A stretch of DNA of 64,000 nt from CAMREV01 sp051653965 (lineage in GTDB: Bacteria; Bacillota_I; Bacilli_A; Mycoplasmatales; Mycoplasmoidaceae): positions 141,448-205,447 of the forward strand of contig JBOFXG010000002.1 of the NCBI GenBank assembly GCA_051653965.1, read 5' to 3'. The notes below the pieces were generated by a model. That model saw only the letters and a list, made by a program, of their open reading frames with translations. It searched no databases and had not been told where the DNA came from. Shown in pieces: positions 51,211-62,258 of this stretch (position 1 is its first letter; every line of letters begins with the position of its first letter). Made by a program: the position numbers and the translations under genes.

Positions 51211-54200
51211 GTAATCTTAAACAAATATAGAATTTTTATAACAATGACTCATATTTTGGCGCGGTATCATTTATATGTAATCTTAAACTTATACCAGATG
51301 TAATAATACACTCGGCGTATTTTGGCGCGGTATCATTTATATGTAATCTTAAACAAACTCAGATGATAATACAGCCGGAACTAAATTTTGGCGCGGTATC
51401 ATTTATATGTAATCTTAAACTTATACCAGATGTAATTATACACTCGGCATATTTTGGCGCGGTATCATTTATATGTAATCTTAAACAAACAATTGTATAT
51501 AATTCAGAGTATACGAATTTTGGCGCGGTATCATTTATATGTAATCTTAAACAAACTGATGAGAAGGTAATACACGGAAGCAATTTTGGCGCGGTATCAT
51601 TTATATGTAATCTTAAACAGCTACGATTATAAAAAGCAAGGGCATACATTTTGGCGCGGTATCATTTATATGTAATCTTAAACATCGAAAGTATGAAACA
51701 CCAGCAAGCGCAAATTTTGGCGCGGTATCATTTATATGTAATCTTAAACAAAATGTTATATTGTTTAAATAAATCTGAGATTTTGGCGCGGTATCATTTA
51801 TATGTAATCTTAAACTAATCTTTTGATTGCTTCTGCATCTCTAATATTTTGGCGCGGTATCATTTATATGTAATCTTAAACAATTCTTTTTCTTTTAATT
51901 TACCTTCAACAATTTTGGCGCGGTATCATTTATATGTAATCTTAAACCATTAGAACTAATAACATTATTTGAAATAGATTTTGGCGCGGTATCATTTATA
52001 TGTAATCTTAAACAATAGTTGACTGCTGTTATCGGGTGATTGTATTTTGGCGCGGTATCATTTATATGTAATCTTAAACTTTTAGAAGTGATTGTAATGC
52101 TAATTTGTAATTTTGGCGCGGTATCATTTATATGTAATCTTAAACTCTACGACAATTAGGGTTATCTAGATAGGATTTTGGCGCGGTATCATTTATATGT
52201 AATCTTAAACATCATAGACAGTCCTCCACTTAATGCTCCCATTTTGGCGCGGTATCATTTATATGTAATCTTAAACTCAAAACCCATTATTAGTTATATA
52301 GTTGATATTTTGGCGCGGTATCATTTATATGTAATCTTAAACCTTGAAAAAATTTATGAAATTGCAGGGTATATTTTGGCGCGGTATCATTTATATGTAA
52401 TCTTAAACAGCAAGATGCAAAAGAACTTGCTATTGTTATTTTGGCGCGGTATCATTTATATGTAATCTTAAACTTATTTTCGGGGTATGGAGGAAAGTCC
52501 GTTATTTTGGCGCGGTATCATTTATATGTAATCTTAAACTTCAATTCATTTTGTTCCTAATTCTATCCAATTTTGGCGCGGTATCATTTATATGTAATCT
52601 TAAACAACGCGCTATCGAAAATAAAGACGATGCAGATTTTGGCGCGGTATCATTTATATGTAATCTTAAACTTTTTCTTTTTCTTCCATATTATGCCTCA
52701 CATTTTGGCGCGGTATCATTTATATGTAATCTTAAACCGGTATTTTTACGTTGTGGGTGTTGATAGAATTTTGGCGCGGTATCATTTATATGTAATCTTA
52801 AACCTTGGAAAAAGTTCATTAAATGTTTTCATCATTTTGGCGCGGTATCATTTATATGTAATCTTAAACCTAAGTTAGCTATTACAAACCCGCCCATGTA
52901 TTTTGGCGCGGTATCATTTATATGTAATCTTAAACTAATTTTATTTTATCACCATCCAAATCCTTATTTTGGCGCGGTATCATTTATATGTAATCTTAAA
53001 CCTGGGATTGTATAGATAAAACCTGCCTCAAATTTTGGCGCGGTATCATTTATATGTAATCTTAAACAACATATGATAATGTCCCTTGGGATAATGAATT
53101 TTGGCGCGGTATCATTTATATGTAATCTTAAACACTTATCAAATTTTGATATATATGATTTTAATTTTGGCGCGGTATCATTTATATGTAATCTTAAACT
53201 TGATAAATTAAAAGGTGATTTAGGATTAAATTTTGGCGCGGTATCATTTATATGTAATCTTAAACCTAAATTAGCAATAACAAAACCACCCATATATTTT
53301 GGCGCGGTATCATTTATATGTAATCTTAAACTTGATACTTATACTAAAAAAGAAATCGACGATTTTGGCGCGGTATCATTTATATGTAATCTTAAACGAC
53401 CCAACATAACCTACCATATCATCAGTAATTTTGGCGCGGTATCATTTATATGTAATCTTAAACTGATAATTGTGTTCTCTCCGTCGTTGCCCGATTTTGG
53501 CGCGGTATCATTTATATGTAATCTTAAACCGAACCATTGCACCCGTAATCACGCCCATTATTTTGGCGCGGTATCATTTATATGTAATCTTAAACCGAAA
53601 TCCAGAACATAAAAAGTATTACGTTATTTTGGCGCGGTATCATTTATATGTAATCTTAAACCTTATATTATAACACTATTTTATAGTAATGATTTTGGCG
53701 CGGTATCATTTATATGTAATCTTAAACTAAATAAAACTAAAAAAACAGATGAGCCAGATTTTGGCGCGGTATCATTTATATGTAATCTTAAACTCATCTT
53801 AGAATAATTATAATTAATGTTATATTTTGGCGCGGTATCATTTATATGTAATCTTAAACCCATTTTACTATAATTATAATTAATATTATATTTTGGCGCG
53901 GTATCATTTATATGTAATCTTAAACCTTAGTTTTTTTATAAGTATTATGGATGTATTTTGGCGCGGTATCATTTATATGTAATCTTAAACTAACTATATA
54001 TTCTTTTGAATTACCTTCTGATTTTGGCGCGGTATCATTTATATGTAATCTTAAACCTCTCATCATTTATTTTCCTTCTATACCTTATTTTGGCGCGGTA
54101 TCATTTATATGTAATCTTAAACAATAAATTGACATCTTTAAATTCTCCCGATATTTTGGCGCGGTATCATTTATATGTAATCTTAAACTATACATTATTT

Positions 54201-57200
54201 TAAAAAAATGTAGTATAAATTTTGGCGCGGTATCATTTATATGTAATCTTAAACTCATTTTACTATAATTATAATTAATGTTATATTTTGGCGCGGTATC
54301 ATTTATATGTAATCTTAAACTAACAAATAAAATAAAACAAGCAATTGGTGATTTTGGCGCGGTATCATTTATATGTAATCTTAAACTTTAAATTAGTTAA
54401 TAAACTTGCAATTAAAATTTTGGCGCGGTATCATTTATATGTAATCTTAAACTTTTTATTGGGGTTAATGTTTTAACCTTAAATTTTGGCGCGGTATCAT
54501 TTATATGTAATCTTAAACATGTTCTGCTTTTAACTCTTCCATTAATTCATTTTGGCGCGGTATCATTTATATGTAATCTTAAACAAAACAAGAAAACAGA
54601 ATATATAACCGGTAATTTTGGCGCGGTATCATTTATATGTAATCTTAAACAATCGTAAACTATGTAACCGATTATTGTTAATTTTGGCGCGGTATCATTT
54701 ATATGTAATCTTAAACTCCTTTGTGTCCCTGTAAAACTATTAGTAGATTTTGGCGCGGTATCATTTATATGTAATCTTAAACTATCTTTGTTGTTTAAAA
54801 ATCTCATAACCAATTTTGGCGCGGTATCATTTATATGTAATCTTAAACCTGAAAATTGTTCAGCATCATCGACTGCCTATTTTGGCGCGGTATCATTTAT
54901 ATGTAATCTTAAACTAAAAAAAAAGAGGAATACAATGGAAAATAATTTTGGCGCGGTATCATTTATATGTAATCTTAAACTTCAAATGCCATTAACTAAA
55001 ATTTTATAAAATTTTGGCGCGGTATCATTTATATGTAATCTTAAACAATCGTAAATTATATACCCGATTATTGTTAATTTTGGCGCGGTATCATTTATAT
55101 GTAATCTTAAACCGGACAGCTCATGAAAAAATTAGCTATTAAATTTTGGCGCGGTATCATTTATATGTAATCTTAAACAATATTTAATTAATTATTTTAA
55201 AATAGTGTATTTTGGCGCGGTATCATTTATATGTAATCTTAAACCTATAGCAAAGTTCGCTTTTGATGACGTATATTTTGGCGCGGTATCATTTATATGT
55301 AATCTTAAACAAAACAAGAAAACAGAATATATAACAGGTAATTTTGGCGCGGTATCATTTATATGTAATCTTAAACAGTCGTAAACTATGTAATTAATTA
55401 TCGTTAATTTTGGCGCGGTATCATTTATATGTAATCTTAAACGATTAGGTTATTAGCGATAGCAAACATCATATTTTGGCGCGGTATCATTTATATGTAA
55501 TCTTAAACTATCAGCATAATTATAATTATAATACTCCAATTTTGGCGCGGTATCATTTATATGTAATCTTAAACGTTTTTTAATTCTATTGTTTATTAAA
55601 GTTAATTTTGGCGCGGTATCATTTATATGTAATCTTAAACAATCATTTAAGTTATATATTGTTGGTATTAATTTTGGCGCGGTATCATTTATATGTAATC
55701 TTAAACAATCATTAAGGTTATAAATAGTTGGTATTAATTTTGGCGCGGTATCATTTATATGTAATCTTAAACTTTTAATTAAATCATTTTTTAAAATCGC
55801 TAATTTTGGCGCGGTATCATTTATATGTAATCTTAAACTTTTCCATTTTGTTTATTCCTCTTTTTGTTATTTTGGCGCGGTATCATTTATATGTAATCTT
55901 AAACAATTCTTTTTCTTTAAGTTTTCCTTCAACAATTTTGGCGCGGTATCATTTATATGTAATCTTAAACCTCTCCGATAATTTGGGTTATCCAAATAAG
56001 ATTTTGGCGCGGTATCATTTATATGTAATCTTAAACCTAAATTAGCAATAACGAACCCTCCCATATATTTTGGCGCGGTATCATTTATATGTAATCTTAA
56101 ACTTTTTGAAAATCATATAAAAACATCATCGAATTTTGGCGCGGTATCATTTATATGTAATCTTAAACAGCAATATAAAAAATAAAATCGCTTCTGAAAT
56201 TTTGGCGCGGTATCATTTATATGTAATCTTAAACAGATAGATTAGCACAAGAAAACAATGCAAAATTTTGGCGCGGTATCATTTATATGTAATCTTAAAC
56301 AACAATATTAGATGATTTAACTACTTCGGTATTTTGGCGCGGTATCATTTATATGTAATCTTAAACATAATAAAATAAAAGAAATTTATAAAGTATATTT
56401 TGGCGCGGTATCATTTATATGTAATCTTAAACTCATCTTAGAATAATTATAATTAATATTGTATTTTGGCGCGGTATCATTTATATGTAATCTTAAACTA
56501 TTATAAAAATTATCATCATCACTTATTATTTTGGCGCGGTATCATTTATATGTAATCTTAAACAATCATTTAAATTATATATAGTTGGTATTAATTTTGG
56601 CGCGGTATCATTTATATGTAATCTTAAACTTACTGCAAACATGTACGACCCTGCGACTGATTTTGGCGCGGTATCATTTATATGTAATCTTAAACTTTTA
56701 CCGTCTTTAAACGAACAAGCAGAAATTTTGGCGCGGTATCATTTATATGTAATCTTAAACTTTTAATTAAATCATTTTTTAAAATTGCTAATTTTGGCGC
56801 GGTATCATTTATATGTAATCTTAAACAATTAAACAGGAATATAAAAATTATATAGAATTTTGGCGCGGTATCATTTATATGTAATCTTAAACGTAATGCT
56901 GAAATGAATTGCCAAAACCCCGATTTTGGCGCGGTATCATTTATATGTAATCTTAAACGATACTTATTATTATACAAAAATTGAGTGATTTTGGCGCGGT
57001 ATCATTTATATGTAATCTTAAACTTACTGAGGTGTTGCGTGCATTGTCGGTACATTTTGGCGCGGTATCATTTATATGTAATCTTAAACTCATTTTACTA
57101 TAATTATAATTAATACTATATTTTGGCGCGGTATCATTTATATGTAATCTTAAACACTTGCTCGCTTTTGTTTCCAACTTTAATAATTTTGGCGCGGTAT

Positions 57201-57551
57201 CATTTATATGTAATCTTAAACTCACTTTTTTCATATTAGTTATCTCCCATCATTTTGGCGCGGTATCATTTATATGTAATCTTAAACGATTTACACGATT
57301 TTATTAATCATTTGGTGATTTTGGCGCGGTATCATTTATATGTAATCTTAAACCCGGAAAGTTGAAAAAATGACGTTTACAATATTTTGGCGTGGTATCA
57401 TTTATATGTAATCTTAAACTTTAAAAATGTGTATCAACTATATAACCAAATTTTGGCGCGGTATCATTTATATGTAATCTTAAACAACCAAAATAACCCT
57501 ACAGAAGCAGCAACAATTTTGGTGCGGTATCATTTATATTTAATCTTAAAC
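51187..57551 (+). CRISPR. Type II-A CRISPR array: 97 repeats, 96 spacers
   Basis: The 36-base repeat begins ATTTTGGCGCGG, has TATCATTTATATG in the middle and ends TAATCTTAAAC. I located 97 copies by position. Spacers are 30 bases, except seven of 29 (for example after the repeats at 51583, 52110, 52373, 53890, 56463, 56660 and 56923), giving a 66-base period. Repeats are identical except near the far end: the one at 57384 has GGCGTGG, and the last (57516-57551) has GGTGCGG and TATTTAATC. The decayed end and csn2 side agree that the leader is at 51187. Plus-strand transcription is further supported by the tracrRNA at 62259. Confidence 0.99.
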
Positions 57552-57838
57552 GCTAATGGAGCGAGAAAAACTACAATTGTAGGTTGAATTTATAGACTCA
57601 AAAATTATCTTAGAATTTAATATGTTAATATATTGGATAATTTACAAAATATTTAATAATCCTATTTTTTTAATTAAAAATTTCAACTTCGAAAATAAAT
57701 TAAATAATTTAAATTGCAAATGTAAAAATATTTATAATATACAAAAAAGACATTGATTAATAAAAAAAGTTTTTTATTAATTCATTATTTTTTTTAAAAA
57801 TATGTTAATATATTCTAACATAATATTAAAGAAGAAAA
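57552..57838. other. Trailer region after the CRISPR array
   Basis: No gene is visible. The first 30 bases after the last decayed repeat (57552-57581) have a spacer-like composition, richer in G+C than the A/T-rich remainder, and could be the oldest spacer whose closing repeat has been lost. The remainder is very A/T-rich with a hairpin near 57765 (AAAAAAGTTTTTT-like) and the promoter of the following methyltransferase gene just before 57839. No copy of the repeat or anti-repeat was seen here. Confidence 0.45.
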
Positions 57839-59127
57839 ATGAAAAAAATTAATAATGAATTTTACACATTGCCAGATGATGTTGTTAAAGAATTAGAATT
57901 ACATAAGGATTTTTTTAAAAATAAAGTTGTCTATTGTAATTGTGATGACGTTAAAGAAAACAATTCTTCTTTTTATCAATTTTTTATTAGTAAATATTTT
58001 GAATATAAACTAAAAAGTTTAATAACAACTCATTATCCAAGAATAAAAATTTGTTTTATTAAAAAAAAATCAAATGATACTGAAATCTTATTAGAAGAAA
58101 AAGAAATAGAAAATAAAATTTACTTGTATTGAAATGATTTAGAAAATAAAGAAAAATTATACTTAAAAAATGAAATATATTTATCCGAAAAAATTCTAAA
58201 TTTAATTTTTTCGGATAAATTATATGTTGATAGAATATTGAAAACATTTGATATAAAAATTTTAATAAAGCAAGAATCTTATAAATTAGTAATTAATGAA
58301 GAAAATATTAATAATTTACTTCATGATCACCCTACTTTAGATATAAAAAAACTATTTGAGAAATTCAAAGATAGAGATGAAAATTATTTGCCTAAACAAG
58401 AACTTATAAATGATGATGAAAAATATAGAGCAGGTGATTTTAGAAGTAATGATTGTATAGATTTATTAAAAATAGCAGATATTGTTGTAACTAACCCTCC
58501 CTTTTCAATATTTAGAGAATTTATGGCTACAATGTATGAAAATGAAAAGGATTTCATATTAATAAGTCCTTTCAAAAGTGTTGTGGGAGGTTTTCTTTCT
58601 AATAAATTGCTCACAAATGAACTTTTCATTGGTTTTAATCAATTAAGTAAATTCAGAACACCAAATAATGAAATAGTTGGGGGGGTCAGTCGTGTTGAAT
58701 TTCTAATCTAAATATAAAGTACAATAAAAAACCCACAGAATTTTATTCTAAATATGTTGAAGGAAAATATCCTAAATATGTTGGTACAGATATTATAAAA
58801 ATAGATAAATTTACGAATATACCTTCATTATATAAAGGTTTGATGGGTATAGGGGCTGAAACTTTTTTAATAAATTATGATTCTAATCAATTTGAAATAG
58901 TTGGTTTCAGTAATAAATTTTTTTTTAAAAAATTTAATTTAAAAGAATCAAAATTAGAATATTATGAAAATGGTCTTCTTTCTAAAAAATATAAAAGAAA
59001 ATTAAATAATGATGCAATGTATTTAGATATTAAACATTCAAAAAAAATTAAGTCAAATTATTATCTTTACAAAAACATCAAATGTAACAGACTTGCTCCA
59101 CAAATTATTTTTAAATACAAGGATTAA
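57839..59127 (+). pseudogene. EcoRI-type adenine methyltransferase, frameshifted at a G7 tract (probably phase-variable OFF)
   Basis: N6-adenine methyltransferase of the EcoRI methylase family. The 5' frame (57839-58711, 290 residues) has VVYCNCDDVKENNSSFYQFF, GDFRSNDCIDLL and catalytic TNPPFS (NPPF 219-222). After the G7 run at 58679-58685 this frame ends within nine codons. The frame one base earlier continues GQSCWISNLNIKYN, matching the family CW-x-x-N-L segment, and stays open to 59127 (CNRLAPQIIFKYKD). One extra G would restore a 429-residue protein. The nuclease-like gene starts three bases later. A sequencing error cannot be excluded. Confidence 0.8.
58679..58685 (+). repeat. G7 homopolymer in methyltransferase gene
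   Basis: Seven G in a row inside a coding region of a genome that is overwhelmingly A/T. It sits exactly where the reading frame breaks; a G8 (or G5) tract would put both halves of the gene in frame. This is the classic signature of slipped-strand phase variation. Confidence 0.8.
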
Positions 59128-59130
59128 ATT

Positions 59131-60390
59131 ATGAGTATAAAAATTAAAGCAGTTCTAAAATCAGTTAATATAAAAGAATTAGTAGAAGGCTATCATTTTG
59201 ATAAAGAAGATAAATTTGAAGAATCTAAAGATCTTTTTTGTTACAAGGGTAAATTAAAAATAAGACCAAAATATCAAAGAGAATTTATATACAAACCAGA
59301 ACAAGAAAAAAAAGTTATTGAAACTATTTTAAAAAATTGTCCTTTGAGTGTTATGTATTGATTAAAAACAAATGATAATAATTGAGAATTATTGGATGGT
59401 CAGCAAAGAACACTATCAATATGCAGATATTTAAATGGTAAATTTGGTATAGGATTAGAAAATAATTTTTTTTCAGATTTAAAAAAATCAGAGCAAGACT
59501 CGATTGAAAATTATGAACTATTAATTTATGAAATAACAGGAGATTCAAAAGAGAGAATGGACTGATTTGAAACTGTTAATTTTTCAGGAGAAAAATTAAA
59601 CAAACAAGAATTATTGAATGCAAATTTTTCTCCCAGTGAATGATTAGAAGATGCAAAATCTTTTTTTAGCAAAAGAAAGGGAAATACTTTTTTTGATGTT
59701 CAATATAAATTTTGGAAAGGTTCTATTAATAGGCAGGAAATATTAGAACAAGCTTTAGAATGATATGCAGATAAGTGAAAAAAAGAGGACATTTTAAAAC
59801 AAAAAAACAATTTTGAAAATAATGAAAATAAATATACAATAAAAGATTTAATGAATAAATTTAGAGAAGATAAAGAAAATAATGCTGAAAAAATAATAAA
59901 CTACTATAAAGAAGTAATTGAATGGGTAAAAAATAATTTTTGTTATAATGATTTTTATCATAAATCAATGATTGATGTTGAGTGAGGTATTTTGTTTAAT
60001 GAATATAAAAATGAACAAATTGGATTTACTCCACAAGAAATTAATGAAAAAATTATAAAATTAATAAATATACCAAATATAGAATATAAAAGTATTTATG
60101 TATTTATTTTATCAAAAGAAATAAAAAATATTTTTAATAGAAGTTTTACTCAAAGTGACAAGCAAAAAAAATTTAATGAGCTATTAATTAATGGGATTGT
60201 TAAGTGTGAAAATGAAAATTGTAATGAAACATTTAGTGAAGCATGAAAAATGGAAGCAGATCATGTAAAACCTTATTCAAAGGGAGGTTCAACTGATTAT
60301 GAAAATTTACAATTGTTATGTAAATGTTGTAACAAGAAAAAGAGTAATGAATTTATTGATAATATTTTCTACAATAAAAAAATTATTTAA
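59131..60390 (+). CDS. DUF262-HNH nuclease, partner of the EcoRI-type methyltransferase
   Basis: A 419-residue protein with an N-terminal DUF262/ParB-like domain (RPKYQREFIYKPEQ at about 46-59, LLDGQQRTLSI with Asp89-Gln92-Arg93) and a C-terminal zinc HNH nuclease. The zinc cysteines are Cys359, Cys364, Cys397 and Cys400, and the core is EADHVKPYSKGG (Asp377, His378), ENLQLL (Asn392) and CCN (Asn401). DUF262 domains occur in the GmrS/GmrD modification-dependent enzymes and other defence nucleases. It follows the methyltransferase by three bases, so the two form one defence unit. Several TGA codons encode Trp. Confidence 0.82.
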
Positions 60391-60547
60391 AATAGTAAAT
60401 AAATCATATATTTTTTATATAAATAATTTAAACTTATAATACTAATGTTAAATAAATAGATTTTCTATTTTATTAAATTTGTTTATATTTATAATTATTT
60501 TTATTTATAATATTTAAACATATATTTTAATAAATAAATGAGAGCCA

Positions 60548-61207
60548 ATGTTAAAGAATCAATTTCAGAAAATAAAATTATCTAATAGCTATGCTGTTGG
60601 TGGAATGATAGGAGCTGGTAAGTCTACTCTTTCAAGGGCATTAGCTAAAGAAATTGATGCAGATATTGTATTTGAACTTAATGAAAAAGATGAATTACAA
60701 AACTTATTACTTAAAAAGTTATATGAAGGTGATAAAACATCTGCAATAGCATTTCAAGTATACTTCTTTTGTTCAAGATTTGATAATTATAAAAATGGTA
60801 TTAAAACTAATAACTTAACTGTTTTTGATAGAACAATATTTGAAGATAGATTATTTGCTCATCAGAATATGGCTTCAGATCCTGTTATGTTTGGTTTCTA
60901 TGATAGTATGTGAAATGATAAAGTAAAAGAATTAATATATTCTATTGGTATTCCCAAGCTATATATAATTCTAGATTTAAAATGAGAAGATTTTAAAGAT
61001 AGAATCTTCAGAAGAGGAAGAGAATCTGAAGTTGAAAACTTTTCTAAAAATGAATCTTACTTTAAATCCATTTCTAATATATATTTAAAGTATTTAGTAG
61101 ATGTATGCGAAGTTTATGGAATAAATTATATTGTTGTCGATGCTTCATTAAGTACAGATCAACAAATTAAACTTATTAAAAACAAAATAAAAAAAGATAG
61201 CTTATAA
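60548..61207 (+). CDS. Deoxynucleoside kinase (dGK/dAK type)
   Basis: Phosphorylates deoxynucleosides for DNA precursor salvage. The 219-residue protein has P-loop GGMIGAGKST (18-27), the substrate/catalytic pattern FDRTIFEDRLFA and the lid RIFRRGRESEVENF. Mollicutes commonly carry one or more of these kinases because they lack de novo nucleotide synthesis. It has its own A/T-rich promoter region (60391-60547) and is followed by a strong terminator. Exact base preference cannot be read from the sequence. Confidence 0.88.
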
Positions 61208-61227
61208 AAATAGCTATCTTTTTTTAT
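61193..61227. terminator. Bidirectional terminator between kinase and lipoprotein genes
   Basis: Ten-base inverted repeat AAAGATAGCT / AGCTATCTTT (61193-61202 and 61212-61221) with a nine-base loop, followed by a T run on the plus strand and preceded by A5 (T on the minus strand). It serves the two convergent genes. Confidence 0.8.
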
Positions 61228-61244
61228 TTTGTTTTTAATATTTT

Positions 61245-62069
61245 CTATATAACAAAGAATAAATAATCAAGTGGTTTTACTCCGGGTAAACTAAATAACC
61301 ATTTTGGTTCTTCTGCTTCATTTGTTTTTTCTAATTCATTTTTAATAATATGATAATCAAAAGTTATATCTTTAGATATTGCTTTATTAAATTCATGCAT
61401 ATCTGCATATTTTGGAGAAGTTGGAAGTGGTTCATAAATCATGTTGTTTTTTAAATTAAAAGCATATATAAATTTTGTTGGTGCTGGTTGTGGTGGTGGT
61501 AGTGGTGGTGTTGTGTCCGGTGGTAATATACCAGAACTAAGATAACTATTTCCTTCAATATTACTAATATCAGTTCCATTTAAAGGATAATTTTTCTCCT
61601 GGGGGGGAGCAGTATCTAATAAAAACTTTCAAGCTGCTCTCATATCTGAGGGAGGTGTTTGTTTTCATAGATTAAGAGCTATTGAAAATCAGATTGTAGG
61701 TTCTAGAGATCTAGGATTAATTATGAATTCTTTCGATGTTAATGTTTTTTCACCATTTTGAAAAAAATAATCATCATTTGCTGTTAAAACAATTTGATTT
61801 GTTAATCCGAAAGAAACATTTTCAACATTAAAAAGATTAATTGTTATATTTTTAAAATCTTCTTGATCAATAACAAATAATTTTTGGACAGTTTCTAATG
61901 TTTTTAAATTACTTCCATCAATATCTTCATCAAAAATATTATTAGGAATATCCTTTATAACCACTGATAATTCTTTATTTGCTGATGCACTACATGATGA
62001 TAAAAATAAAATAGGTGTTGCTATTATTATTAATCCACTTAATAAGTTTAGTAAAATTCTTTTTTTCAT
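61245..62069 (-). CDS. Proline-rich surface lipoprotein with homopolymer tract
   Basis: A 274-residue predicted lipoprotein. The signal peptide MKKRILLNLLSGLIIIATPI ends in the lipobox LFLSSC with Cys26 the lipidation site; Mollicutes display such proteins on the membrane surface. After about 125 residues comes a Pro/Thr linker (GILPPDTTPPLPPPQPAPT) and a C-terminal domain of about 80 residues. A C7 run on the coding strand (61601-61607) lies in DTAPPQEK. In this sequence the frame is open throughout, so the gene is in the ON state. Function unknown. The ribosome binding site AAGGAA precedes the start. Confidence 0.8.
61601..61607 (-). repeat. Homopolymer (G7 on plus strand, C7 in gene) in lipoprotein coding sequence
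   Basis: Second 7-base G/C homopolymer in this window, inside the lipoprotein frame just upstream of its proline-rich linker. Loss or gain of one base would truncate the protein before the C-terminal domain, consistent with surface antigen phase variation. Confidence 0.6.
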
Positions 62070-62244
62070 AATTATTCCTTTTTTTAAATTATTAGTTACA
62101 TTATATTTTATTTTTTCTCTATTTCAAGTAAATACTTTTTAATAAATTAGTATTGATTAATATTCAAGAAATCTTTTGAAAATTGTTCATATTAATAATA
62201 TTTTAATTATTAATAAAATTTATTTTTATTTATTTAAAAAAACA

Positions 62245-62252
62245 TGTATAAT
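62245..62252 (+). promoter_or_regulatory. Extended -10 promoter of the tracrRNA
   Basis: TGTATAAT, an extended -10 with a perfect TATAAT (62247-62252), six bases before the proposed RNA start. A T-rich stretch near 62224 could serve as -35. The surrounding 62070-62244 is A/T-rich and otherwise featureless. Confidence 0.6.
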
Positions 62253-62258
62253 ATAAAT

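Noticed and set aside
51187..57551. Minus-strand transcription of the array, suggested because the reverse complement of the repeat starts GTTTAAG and ends CCAAAAT
   Set aside because: The tracrRNA differences from a perfect anti-repeat become G-U pairs only with the plus-strand repeat, the terminator lies on the plus strand, and the decayed repeats are at the far end from csn2.
51359..57587. Many open frames of 60-180 codons on both strands within the CRISPR array, with repeating peptides such as FGAVSFICNLK or LRLHINDTAPK
   Set aside because: They arise because the 36-base repeat and 30-base spacers are both multiples of three. They are translations of the array and not genes.
61245..62069. 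Lipoprotein as a frameshifted pseudogene at the C7 tract
   Set aside because: Codon-by-codon reading shows a single open frame through the tract from the start at 62069 to TAG at 61245.
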